A stretch of DNA of 64,000 bases from Bifidobacterium pongonis (GTDB taxonomy: Bacteria; Actinomycetota; Actinomycetes; Actinomycetales; Bifidobacteriaceae). The notes below the pieces were generated by a model. The model was not told the DNA's origin, made no database searches, and worked only from the letters and a program-made list of their open reading frames with translations. Shown piece by piece: positions 9,399-17,524 of this stretch. The stretch is from positions 1-64,000 of the forward strand of contig NZ_JAHBBE010000002.1 of the NCBI RefSeq assembly GCF_019331805.1, written 5' to 3'. A program made the position numbers and the translations under genes. Each line of letters starts with the position of its first letter. Position 1 is the first letter of the stretch.

Positions 9399-10612
9399 AC
9401 TCGCATATCACGCTTCGCTCGCTGCCGGTCGAGAATCTTCGGAGAAAACCGCTGCGCACGGCGGCGCTGACCATCGTCGTCGTGCTGCTCAGCGTGGCGT
9501 TGTTCGGCGGTTCGCTGCTGAGCGCCAACCTCGGCAACGGCATGCGCAGCATGGAACAGCGCTTGGGCGCCGACCTTATGGTCGTGCCGCAGAACAGCGC
9601 CCAACAGGCCGAGGCCCTGCTGACCAACGGATCGCCCGGTACCTTCTATTTCACCAGGGACGTCGCCTCGGCGATCGCCAAGGCGGACGGCGTCGCGCAA
9701 TCCACCGAACAGGTGTACATCTCGTCGCTGTCGGCGTCATGCTGCGCTTCGAAACTGCAGATCATCGGCTACGATCCCAACACCGATTTCGTGATTCAGC
9801 CGTGGCTTTCCTCACAGTTCAACGGTGAGGTGAAGGACGGGCAGATCGTGGCGGGAGCCGGTGTGAACGTGTCGTCCGACGGCACCATCGAGCTGTACGG
9901 CCGCACATGGCCCGTGGTCGCGCAGCTCGCCTCCACCGGAACCAGCCTCGACAATTCCGTATTCGTCAACCGCGCCACCGTGCCCGACATGGTCGAGGCG
10001 TCCGCCCAGGTGTCCCACCGGGTCATGCCCGCGCAGTATGCGAAGAAGGCCGTCTCCGCCGTGCTCATCAAGGTCGCGGACGGCTACGATCCGCATACCG
10101 TGGCCGAATCGATCACCAAACTCGACTTCTCCTACAAGAAGCTCGGCTTCGTCTACCCGGGCGGCATCACCTCCGCTACCAAGGCCTCGCTCGGCTCTCT
10201 GGTGGGGTATACCGCGGTATTCGTGGCGGTGCTGTGGGTGATGGGCGTCATCGTGCTGCTCGCGGTGTTCTTCGCGTCGGTGAACGAACGGAAGCGCGAA
10301 TTCGCGTCGCTGCGCATCATGGGCGCGACGCGTGGCATGCTGCGCGGCGTAATCGTCCGCGAATCGCTTATCGTCTCGCTTGCCGGAGGTGTGATCGGCG
10401 TGGCGTTGGCCTCGCTGTTCGTGTTCCCCTTCAGTGGCCTGATCGGCAGGCAGTTGCAGTTGCCGTATCTGCAGTCCGGGCCGTTGGCGGTCATCGGCAT
10501 GATCGCGTTGACGATGCTGTGCACGGTGATCGTCTGTGTGGGTGCGTCCATGCTGGCGATGCGCAAACTCGCCAGGCCGGAGGCATACGTGACTCTTCGA
10601 GAGGGGCAGTGA
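9395..10612 (+). CDS. FtsX/MacB-type ABC transporter permease
   Basis: A 405-residue protein with an N-terminal membrane helix (about residues 18-45), a large extracytoplasmic domain and three C-terminal helices, the FtsX/MacB_PCD architecture (type VII ABC fold). The external domain contains adjacent cysteines C116 and C117 (SASCCASK), followed by IIGYDPNTDF. The GTG start overlaps the DUF4418 stop. The partner ATPase starts one base after the stop. Proteins of this fold usually act as mechanotransmitters or lipoprotein/peptide extruders, not simple channels. From memory, permeases with this CC motif occur in FTR1/P19 iron-acquisition loci; no FTR1 gene is present here. Confidence 0.8.
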   Translation: MNSHITLRSLPVENLRRKPLRTAALTIVVVLLSVALFGGSLLSANLGNGMRSMEQRLGADLMVVPQNSAQQAEALLTNGSPGTFYFTRDVASAIAKADGVAQSTEQVYISSLSASCCASKLQIIGYDPNTDFVIQPWLSSQFNGEVKDGQIVAGAGVNVSSDGTIELYGRTWPVVAQLASTGTSLDNSVFVNRATVPDMVEASAQVSHRVMPAQYAKKAVSAVLIKVADGYDPHTVAESITKLDFSYKKLGFVYPGGITSATKASLGSLVGYTAVFVAVLWVMGVIVLLAVFFASVNERKREFASLRIMGATRGMLRGVIVRESLIVSLAGGVIGVALASLFVFPFSGLIGRQLQLPYLQSGPLAVIGMIALTMLCTVIVCVGASMLAMRKLARPEAYVTLREGQ

Positions 10613-10613
10613 C

Positions 10614-11435
10614 ATGGCCATGGAACAAACGGAACGGAATCAAACGGGACGGACGCATCTGCTGGTCGTCGATGATCTGACCAAGCGGTTCCGCCGTCGC
10701 GGCAAGGATTTCGACGCGGTCAGCCATGTCGGCCTGACTATGGACGAAGGTGATTTCGTCGCCATCGTCGGCAGGTCGGGAAACGGCAAAAGCACGTTGA
10801 TCTCCATGATCGCCGGTTTGGTTGAGCCGACATCCGGCACCGTGCGCGTGGACGGCGAGATCGTCGGCACGATGGACGATCGCACGGTGTCGCGGTTGCG
10901 CAACAGGACCATCGGCTTCGTCATGCAAAGCCAGACGCTGCTGTCCAATCTCACCGTGCTCGACAATGTGGTGTTGCCGGCCACATTGTTCGCCGATGCC
11001 GCGGATGCGGGCCAGACCGCCGCGAAAGACGGTGAGCCCGGGGGAGAAGCGCCCAGCGGAGAAACGCCTAAGGAAGAATCGGATGGGCTCGCCCCCGAAG
11101 ACGCCATCGCGCCCGATCCGCTCAATGAGCGTGCCATGGCCCTGCTTGAACGCCTCGGCGTCGCCGATCTCGCCGGCAGCTACCCCAAGGAGCTTTCCGG
11201 CGGCGAAATGCGGCGCGTGTCCATCGCGCGGGCGTTGATGAACGAGCCGCGTCTGCTCATCGCCGACGAGCCCACGGGCGATCTCGATCAGGAAAGCACG
11301 GAGGTCGTTATGAACCTGCTGCGCGGCCTGGCCGATGCGGGGACCGCGGTGCTCATGGTCACCCATGATCCCGAAGCTCTCGGCTACGCCGACTACGCGC
11401 TTCGCATGGATGCCGGCGTGCTGTCCCGCCCCTGA
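10614..11435 (+). CDS. ABC transporter ATPase, LolD/MacB type, with acidic insertion
   Basis: A 273-residue ATPase that energises the preceding FtsX-type permease. Walker A is GRSGNGKST, the Q-loop is VMQSQ, the signature is LSGGEMRR and Walker B is LLIADEPTGDLD; the H-loop His is in MVTHDP. Between the Q-loop and the signature there is an extra stretch of about 45 residues (about 125-170) rich in Asp, Glu, Pro, Gly and Ala, which the usual 220-230 residue family members lack. The ribosome site GAGGGGCAG overlaps the end of the permease gene. ATG 10620 is a possible alternative start. Confidence 0.87.
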   Translation: MAMEQTERNQTGRTHLLVVDDLTKRFRRRGKDFDAVSHVGLTMDEGDFVAIVGRSGNGKSTLISMIAGLVEPTSGTVRVDGEIVGTMDDRTVSRLRNRTIGFVMQSQTLLSNLTVLDNVVLPATLFADAADAGQTAAKDGEPGGEAPSGETPKEESDGLAPEDAIAPDPLNERAMALLERLGVADLAGSYPKELSGGEMRRVSIARALMNEPRLLIADEPTGDLDQESTEVVMNLLRGLADAGTAVLMVTHDPEALGYADYALRMDAGVLSRP

Positions 11436-11505
11436 GTGTATGCTGGTCGATTGGTGTCTGCCGAAGGCGGGCGCCATCTGGAGTCTTAGCCCATCAACGG
11501 GTCGA

Positions 11506-11589
11506 CGGTTCCTCCGGAACCGCTCGTGTTCACACGACGAAGCGTTGGAGAGGCCTGGCTCAACGCCGATGCTCTCGGGTATTCGGCGT
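11506..11589 (+). promoter_or_regulatory. Structured 5' leader of rpsD
   Basis: Two hairpins lie in the 187-base gap before rpsD: CGGTTCC/GGAACCG with a 3-base loop (11506-11522) and ACGCCGA/TCGGCGT with a 13-base loop (11563-11589), about 33 bases before the start codon. S4 represses its own operon through leader RNA in other bacteria, so this could be an autoregulatory element. That is inference. Confidence 0.4.
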
Positions 11590-11622
11590 TCCGTTCAAAT
11601 AACGACAGAAGGATTAATTACC

Positions 11623-12249
11623 ATGACGAACGTTCAGCGTTCTCGCCGTCAGGTGCGTCTTTCCCGCGCCCTCGGCATTGCTCTGACCCCGAAGGCTCAG
11701 CGCATCTTCGAAAAGCGTCCGTACGCTCCCGGCGAGCACGGCCGCACCCGTCGCCGCACCGAGTCCGATTACGCGGTGCGTCTGCGCGAGAAGCAGCGTC
11801 TGCGCGCACAGTACGGCCTGTCCGAGAAGCAGCTCCGTGCAGTGTACGAGAAGGGCACCAAGACCTCCGGCCAGACCGGTAACGCCATGCTGCAGGATCT
11901 CGAGGTCCGCCTCGACAACCTGGTGCTGCGTGCAGGTTTCGCCCGTACCACCGCTCAGGCCCGCCAGTTCGTGGTGCACCGTCACATCCTCGTTGACGGC
12001 AACATCGTGAACCGCCCGTCCTACCGTGTCAAGCCTGGCCAGACCATTCAGGTCAAGGCCAAGAGCCAGACCATGGAGCCGTTCCAGGCCGCCGCCGAAG
12101 GCGTCCACCGCGACGTTCTGCCGCCGGTCCCGGGCTACCTCGACGTGAACCTGGCCTCCCTGAAGGCCACCCTGACCCGCAAGCCGGAAGCCGAAGAGGT
12201 GCCGGTGCAGGTCAACATCCAGTACGTGGTCGAATTCTACGCCCGCTGA
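11623..12249 (+). CDS. rpsD: 30S ribosomal protein S4
   Basis: A 208-residue primary rRNA-binding protein that nucleates assembly of the small subunit body and contributes to decoding accuracy. The N-terminus (MTNVQRSRRQVRLSRALG) and the C-terminal S4 RNA-binding domain (LDNLVLRAGFARTTAQARQF) are clear. This is the form without the N-terminal four-Cys zinc knuckle. Start ATG 11623 has AGAAGGA ten bases upstream; the open frame extends further but not with S4-like sequence. It is transcribed alone, with a structured leader before it and a perfect hairpin after it. Confidence 0.97.
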   Translation: MTNVQRSRRQVRLSRALGIALTPKAQRIFEKRPYAPGEHGRTRRRTESDYAVRLREKQRLRAQYGLSEKQLRAVYEKGTKTSGQTGNAMLQDLEVRLDNLVLRAGFARTTAQARQFVVHRHILVDGNIVNRPSYRVKPGQTIQVKAKSQTMEPFQAAAEGVHRDVLPPVPGYLDVNLASLKATLTRKPEAEEVPVQVNIQYVVEFYAR

Positions 12250-12294
12250 TCCGGGCCCACTTCTGTATTCATTACAGTCAAGGACATACCGCTC

Positions 12295-12325
12295 GAACCC
12301 CGCGATCCTTTTGGACGCGGGGTTC
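12295..12325 (+). terminator. Terminator after rpsD
   Basis: A perfect 10-base stem (GAACCCCGCG / CGCGGGGTTC) with an 11-base loop, 45 bases after the rpsD stop. The T-run is poor (TTCTCGCGTTG). Confidence 0.7.
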
Positions 12326-12416
12326 TCGCGTTGTATGGCCCGTGAGAGCCGGGTCGTATGGTGCAGGGTGTTGCAAGACATGACGGGTGGTTCTCTGCAG
12401 ACCTTCCCATATACGG

Positions 12417-12453
12417 CAGCGCCGTCGGCCGGAGGTGTCGGTCGACGGCGCTG
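12417..12453 (-). terminator. Hairpin downstream of phnX
   Basis: A perfect 11-base stem (CAGCGCCGTCG / CGACGGCGCTG) with a 15-base loop, 23 bases past the phnX stop. It has no T-run, so it may act as a pause or RNA-stability element closing the AEP operon. Confidence 0.55.
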
Positions 12454-12475
12454 GATGGATGCGGAGCGCGATGGT

Positions 12476-13267
12476 TCAGGCGATTTGGGCCAACAGTGCC
12501 GGCAGTTCGGCCATCGTGTCGATGACCGCATCCGCGCCGGCATCAACGAAGGCCTTGCGGGCCGCGTCACGCGCATCCTGCCGGGCCGCGGGAGACAGCG
12601 CCTCGAATTCGGCTTCGGACAGGCCCATCTGCGAGCTGCCTTCGGTCACGCCGATGGTGAAACAGCCGGCGTTCCTACCCTCGCGGATGTCGGAAAGCGT
12701 GTCGCCGACCTTGGCCACACGGCGCACGTCGGTCAGACCCAAAGCCTTCATATTCGCGAAAACCATATAGGGGTAGGGGCGGCCGAAACCGTCGACCCCA
12801 TCGGGGCTGATCCAGAAGTCGGGCGCGTAGCCCTGCGCGGCGGCCTGCGGCACGACGATGTCCATCATCGAATCGGTGTAGCCGGTGGTCGAGCCGATCT
12901 TCACGTCGGCGGCGCGCAGAGTGGCCACGGCATCGAGCACGCCGGGCTTGGGGGCGGCGTACCCGTCGAGAATCGAGAGCAGTTTCGGCTCGAAGTGCGC
13001 GTAGACGGCATCCGCGTCGGCATCGGTCGGGGCGGCGCCATGCTCGTCCTCCCAAGCGCGGGCGATGCGGTTCATATGCAGCATCGTGTTGATATGGTCA
13101 TGCTTGAGCATGCCCATCGGCTTGCGGGTCTCGTCCATGGTCGGTTCGACGCCGAATTCCTTGAATGCCTCGACGAAGGCCCGTACCGGGGCGAAACAGC
13201 CGTAGTCGACGGTGGTGCCGGCCCAATCGAAGATGACGGCGTCGAAACGTGCGATGGGGGAAGTCAT
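12476..13267 (-). CDS. phnX: Phosphonoacetaldehyde hydrolase (phosphonatase)
   Basis: A 263-residue HAD-superfamily enzyme that splits the C-P bond of phosphonoacetaldehyde to acetaldehyde and phosphate. The nucleophile Asp lies in FDWAGTTVD. The cap domain carries the Schiff-base Lys in MGMLKHDH, diagnostic of phosphonatase rather than a generic HAD phosphatase. The motif GSTTGYT and the acidic motif KVGDTLSDI are also present. The length matches the family. It is the last gene of the operon, after phnW, whose product is its substrate. Ribosome site AAAGGAA lies about 9 bases upstream of ATG 13267. Confidence 0.93.
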   Translation of the reverse strand: MTSPIARFDAVIFDWAGTTVDYGCFAPVRAFVEAFKEFGVEPTMDETRKPMGMLKHDHINTMLHMNRIARAWEDEHGAAPTDADADAVYAHFEPKLLSILDGYAAPKPGVLDAVATLRAADVKIGSTTGYTDSMMDIVVPQAAAQGYAPDFWISPDGVDGFGRPYPYMVFANMKALGLTDVRRVAKVGDTLSDIREGRNAGCFTIGVTEGSSQMGLSEAEFEALSPAARQDARDAARKAFVDAGADAVIDTMAELPALLAQIA

Positions 13268-13318
13268 GTCAGTGTTCCTTTCAAAAAGTGATTGCGGTTT
13301 CTGCCGTGGCGGCGGGCA

Positions 13319-14569
13319 TCAGGCGGCCATGCGGACGTTGGCCGGGGCGTCGGCCTTGATCTTCGCGCCGGCGGCATTCATGGCGGCGACCGCATCGGCG
13401 AATTCCGGAGTGCCGGCCGAAGCTTCGAGCAGACCGCGTTCGGCCATGTACTGGGCGAACAGCTCGGTGACGCGTTCGATGTCGTCGGCGTAGATCTCAC
13501 CGATATTGCCCAAACGGAACGTGTCCTCATCGGTCAGCTTGCCCGGGTAGATCGCATAGCCGCGCTCCTTGATGAAGGCATACATGTCGGCGAAGTCGAA
13601 CGAGACACCCTCGGGGTAGAGGAACGTCGTGATGATCGGCCCCTGATGGTCGTTGAGGAAGGTGCCGAAGCCGAGGGCGCGCATACGGGCGATGAGCAGT
13701 GCGTTGTTGAAGGCGTAGCGTGCGGCGCGGGCGGGCAGTCCGCCCTCCTCGCGCATCTCCTCGAGGGCCTTATGGAAGGCGAGCACCACGTGGGTGGGGG
13801 AGGTGTAGCGCCACTTGCCGTCGCCATCCTCAAGGCCGCGCCACTGGTCGTACAGGTCGAGCGAGAGGCTGCGCGCCTTGCCCTTCGACGCTTCGAGCGC
13901 GGCGATGTTCGCAATGATGAAGCTGAAGCCCGGCACGCCCTGGATGCACTTGTTGGCGGAGGAGATGAGGAAGTCGATGCCCCATTCCTCGACAGGGATG
14001 TCCACGCCGCCGAAGGAGCTCATCGCGTCGACCATGAAGGTCTTGCCGTGGGCCTTGGCCACGCGGGACACGGCCTCGATGTCGTTGAGCAGGCCGGAGG
14101 TGGTTTCCGAATGGATCATCGACACATGGGTGATCGACGGGTCGGCGTCGAGGATTTCGGCCACGCGTTCGGCGGAGGGAATGGTGCTGTAGGATTCGGC
14201 GTACTGCACATAGTCGATGCCGGCGTGCCGGCAGATCTTGGTCTGACGTTCGCCATAGGCGCCATTGGTGCACAGCAGCACCTTTCCGGGCTGGGCGTCG
14301 GCCGGCGCCAGCCCGGCTTCGATCTGCTTGGCGGACGGGCCGATCACCGAGGTGAGCACGCTTTCCACGCCGAAGGTGCCGGAACCCTGCATGAGTACGG
14401 CCGTGTAATGCGCGGGATCGCAATGGGCGAGCTCGACGAGCTGACGGCGGATATCCTGGGTGATGGCCTTGTAATCGTCATCCCACGTGCAATGGTCGAA
14501 CAGCATCTCCTCCTTGACGGTGCGGGTGGTGGTCAGCGGGCCGGGGGTGAGCAGTTTGTAATCGTTCAT
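13319..14569 (-). CDS. phnW: 2-aminoethylphosphonate-pyruvate transaminase
   Basis: A PLP-dependent class V aminotransferase that converts AEP plus pyruvate to phosphonoacetaldehyde plus alanine. The N-terminal TPGPLTTTRTVKEEM and the PLP-Lys motif SSANKCIQG are typical of PhnW. At 416 residues it is about 45 longer than usual family members; the extra part is an Ala-rich C-terminal tail after the last conserved segment (from about residue 370). It lies 51 bases upstream of phnX and 68 bases downstream of the transporter fusion, all on one strand. TAAGGAG precedes the ATG at 14569. Confidence 0.94.
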   Translation of the reverse strand: MNDYKLLTPGPLTTTRTVKEEMLFDHCTWDDDYKAITQDIRRQLVELAHCDPAHYTAVLMQGSGTFGVESVLTSVIGPSAKQIEAGLAPADAQPGKVLLCTNGAYGERQTKICRHAGIDYVQYAESYSTIPSAERVAEILDADPSITHVSMIHSETTSGLLNDIEAVSRVAKAHGKTFMVDAMSSFGGVDIPVEEWGIDFLISSANKCIQGVPGFSFIIANIAALEASKGKARSLSLDLYDQWRGLEDGDGKWRYTSPTHVVLAFHKALEEMREEGGLPARAARYAFNNALLIARMRALGFGTFLNDHQGPIITTFLYPEGVSFDFADMYAFIKERGYAIYPGKLTDEDTFRLGNIGEIYADDIERVTELFAQYMAERGLLEASAGTPEFADAVAAMNAAGAKIKADAPANVRMAA

Positions 14570-14637
14570 GGTTGTGATTCTCCTTAGGTTGGATTCGGTT
14601 GTTGATTACGGGGTTGGAAAATGCGTAAGGTTACGGA

Positions 14638-17523
14638 TCAGTCGCCGGCGGCACGCTTGCAGGTCGAGGAGAAGTCCTGGTGCTGCTGGAGCAGGTCGAC
14701 GGTGAGCGGCTTGTCGAAGGTTTTCGGGTATGCCGATTCGTTCGCGCCCGCCTTCTCGCCCTTGTATAGCGGTGTCGGGTAGGTTTCGAGCAGTTCCTTG
14801 CGGCCTTGGTCGATGATGATCGCGGCCATTCTTTGCGCCTTGGGATTGGTGCTGCGGCCTTTGTCGAGCACCGCCACCGATTCGGTCAGCGAGTAGTTGC
14901 CTTCGATCGGGTCGATCACGTCGATTGGCAGGCCGTTCCGCTTGTCGGCCATCGCCTGATGGCGCAGTCCGAAACCGATGGCCACCTCGCCCGAACGGAC
15001 GGCCTTGAGCGGGCCGGAGCCGGACTGTTCAAGGTGCGGCCCGGCGTTGCGATAGATGCCGGTGAGGATACGGCGGCCTTCCGAGCCGGTGCCATAGGCT
15101 CCCGCGATGGCTTGGACCATCAGCCATCCGGTGGACGAGCCTTCCATGTCCGGCACCGAGATCAGGCCCTTGTATTCGGGCTTGGCGAGATCCCTGAAGC
15201 TCGTGGGGCGGTCCACGCCTGCGGTTTTGAGCGCGGTCGTGTTGATCATGATCGCGCCCTCCTGGGCCGTGGTCGGGCGGCGGTAGTCCGGGGCCTTCGA
15301 GTTCTCGGTGCTGCCGAGCAGCCGTGAATCGACGTCGGTGAGCGTGGCGAACATGTGGTTGCGCTGCTGGGCGGAATCCACGTAGTAGGAGCTCATCGTC
15401 AGCATGTCCGCCTCCAGGGCCTTGCCTTCGGCCAGCATTTTGCCGCCGAGTTCCGAGGTGCCGAAGGACTGGATGATGTACTGGTTCCGGTAGCCGTTGG
15501 CGTCGAGTGCGTGCTGGAAGGCCTCCACGGCTTCGTCGTCGGCGTTCGTGTAGATGACGACCTGCCCGTCGGCGGCGGCCGTGCCGGAGAAGGTGCCGAA
15601 ACCGAAGGCCACGAGCAGCGTGGTCAGCACGATGGACAGTCCGGCCGTCAGGCGGTTGCGCACGCGGCGGTTGCCGGTGGTCGGCAGCGGGAAGTCACGC
15701 GACCCGGAAGCCGAGGCCTGTTCGGCGGCGACCAGCGCGGTGTCGGGGCGTACGGTGGCGCGCACCGCCGCCACCTGCGGCAGGCGCACTTTGGCGGTGG
15801 CCGCGGCGCGTTCGCGTGCGGGCTTGCGTTCGCGGGTCAGCAGGGCGATAGCGCCCTTGACCGCCAGATTGGTCACGAGGATGAGTAGCGAGAGGGCGAA
15901 GATCTCGTCGAACTTGGCGACATGCTGCAGCGCGGAGATCTTCGTCGTGATGACCTGCGTGCGGGCGCCGGTCAGGAACACGACCGCGGAGATCGTGACC
16001 ATCGCGTTGACGAAGTAGTAGCCGAACACCTGCAGGATGGTCGGCCACGCGTTCGGCGTGACAACGCGCACGATGGTTTTGATCCAGCTGTCGCCCATCA
16101 GCTTGGCCGTGGTCTCCCACGAGCCGTTCATCTTGCTCAACGAGTCCTTGATCATCTGATACGGGGTGGCGAAGTAGTGCACGACGTTGGCGATGATGAG
16201 GATCCAGAACGTATTCTGCAGGTTCGTGCCGGAGAACATGAACAGGAAGGCGATGCCGAGCACCATGCCGGGGACGGTGTTGATGATCGCGCAGATCGCG
16301 TCGACGGTGCGCTTGGCCCAGTTCGGCAGCTTGGAACGCGACGTGACCAGACCGGCCGCATAGGCGAACAGGCAGCCGACGATGGCGGTCATCACGGCCA
16401 CGTACACCGAATTCGTGAACACTTGGGTGAGTTCGGAGTCGGTGAACAGCGTGGCGATATGCGTGAAGGTCGGGCTCGTGTCGAACGGCCAGGAGGCGAC
16501 GAACGGGATGAGCACGATCACCACGAAAAGGCTGAGCGTGCACACCAGCGTGGCCACCGACAGTGTGCCGCACACCGCGTCGCGTCGACGGCCGGCCGGC
16601 AGTTCGATCTGCGAGACCTTCGCGTAACGGATCGAGAAGCGTTCGAGCACGCTCATCAGGATGATCGAAACGATCGAGGGGATGAGCATGAACACGGCGA
16701 TCACGGCGCCGCGGTTGAAGTTCGGGATCGAACCGAGCATCTGGTTGAACAGCGTCATCGCGAGCACATCGTACTGGCCGCCCACCGAAGTCGGAATGCC
16801 ATAGTCGGTGAAGGCGAGGAAGAACGATTGGATGAACGCCACGGCCATCGTGCCGATCAGCGGGCGCACGCAGGTGACCAGGAAGGTCTTCCACGCCGGA
16901 TCGCCCATGATATGCGAAACGATGATGAACTTCTTGTCCACGAACTGGAAGCTGTTGTTGATGAGCAGGAAGCAGGTGGGCAGCGTGTACACCACGTAGC
17001 CGATGAGCAGGCCGTTGAAACCGTAGATGTCGAAGAGCTGATGGCCACCGAACAGCCGGGTGATCAGGCCCTGCTTGCCGAAGGAGTAGATGATCGCGAA
17101 GCCGTAGGTGATGGTCGGCAGCAGCATCGGCACCTGGGTGAGCAGGGTGATGGCCTTCTTGAGGCCACGGGGAATGTTCGTGCAGTTGACCGTGTAGGCC
17201 AGCAGGAAGGCGAGCAGCACGGCGACGAGCGCGGACGCGGCGGAGACCTTGAGCGAGTTGAGCACGGAGGTCAGGAATTCGGGGCGTTGGATCACGGCCG
17301 CATAGTTGGCCATCGTGGCCGCGGCGCCGTCGGAGGTCTGGAACGATTTGAGGATGACCAGCGCCATCGGTGCCACGAGGAAGGCGAGGAAGGCGAAGAG
17401 CACGACGCCCAGCAGCACCCACAGCTCGGTCTGCTTGGGCGCGCGCGGGCGGCGTTCGTAGTTGACGACTTCGGGCCGGATGTTGGGCAGCTGTTTGCGC
17501 GCCTGGATGGATTCGATCGACAT
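14638..17523 (-). CDS. AEP ABC transporter: double permease fused to substrate-binding protein
   Basis: One uninterrupted 961-residue frame. Residues 1 to about 590 are a tandem of two six-helix permease domains of the FbpB/PhnU2 kind. A basic linker (about 590-620) leads to a further membrane helix (about 620-645), and residues 652-961 are a complete Fbp-type binding protein beginning GQVVIYTNADDEAVEAF. These are normally two separate genes. The helix ahead of the binding domain would act as an uncleaved signal anchor, tethering the binder outside the cell beside its own channel. The start at 17523 lies one base after the ATPase stop; an upstream in-frame ATG at 17580 would overlap the ATPase. 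Specificity for AEP is inferred from phnW and phnX next door. Confidence 0.87.
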   Translation of the reverse strand: MSIESIQARKQLPNIRPEVVNYERRPRAPKQTELWVLLGVVLFAFLAFLVAPMALVILKSFQTSDGAAATMANYAAVIQRPEFLTSVLNSLKVSAASALVAVLLAFLLAYTVNCTNIPRGLKKAITLLTQVPMLLPTITYGFAIIYSFGKQGLITRLFGGHQLFDIYGFNGLLIGYVVYTLPTCFLLINNSFQFVDKKFIIVSHIMGDPAWKTFLVTCVRPLIGTMAVAFIQSFFLAFTDYGIPTSVGGQYDVLAMTLFNQMLGSIPNFNRGAVIAVFMLIPSIVSIILMSVLERFSIRYAKVSQIELPAGRRRDAVCGTLSVATLVCTLSLFVVIVLIPFVASWPFDTSPTFTHIATLFTDSELTQVFTNSVYVAVMTAIVGCLFAYAAGLVTSRSKLPNWAKRTVDAICAIINTVPGMVLGIAFLFMFSGTNLQNTFWILIIANVVHYFATPYQMIKDSLSKMNGSWETTAKLMGDSWIKTIVRVVTPNAWPTILQVFGYYFVNAMVTISAVVFLTGARTQVITTKISALQHVAKFDEIFALSLLILVTNLAVKGAIALLTRERKPARERAAATAKVRLPQVAAVRATVRPDTALVAAEQASASGSRDFPLPTTGNRRVRNRLTAGLSIVLTTLLVAFGFGTFSGTAAADGQVVIYTNADDEAVEAFQHALDANGYRNQYIIQSFGTSELGGKMLAEGKALEADMLTMSSYYVDSAQQRNHMFATLTDVDSRLLGSTENSKAPDYRRPTTAQEGAIMINTTALKTAGVDRPTSFRDLAKPEYKGLISVPDMEGSSTGWLMVQAIAGAYGTGSEGRRILTGIYRNAGPHLEQSGSGPLKAVRSGEVAIGFGLRHQAMADKRNGLPIDVIDPIEGNYSLTESVAVLDKGRSTNPKAQRMAAIIIDQGRKELLETYPTPLYKGEKAGANESAYPKTFDKPLTVDLLQQHQDFSSTCKRAAGD

Positions 17524-17524
17524 G

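Noticed and set aside
11335..11622. Longer N-terminus for rpsD from the extended frame
   Set aside because: The added 96 residues show no S4 similarity and overlap the preceding ATPase gene; a good ribosome site stands before 11623.
12476..13267. phnX as a generic HAD or beta-phosphoglucomutase-like phosphatase
   Set aside because: The cap-domain Lys in MGMLKHDH and the adjacent phnW identify phosphonatase.
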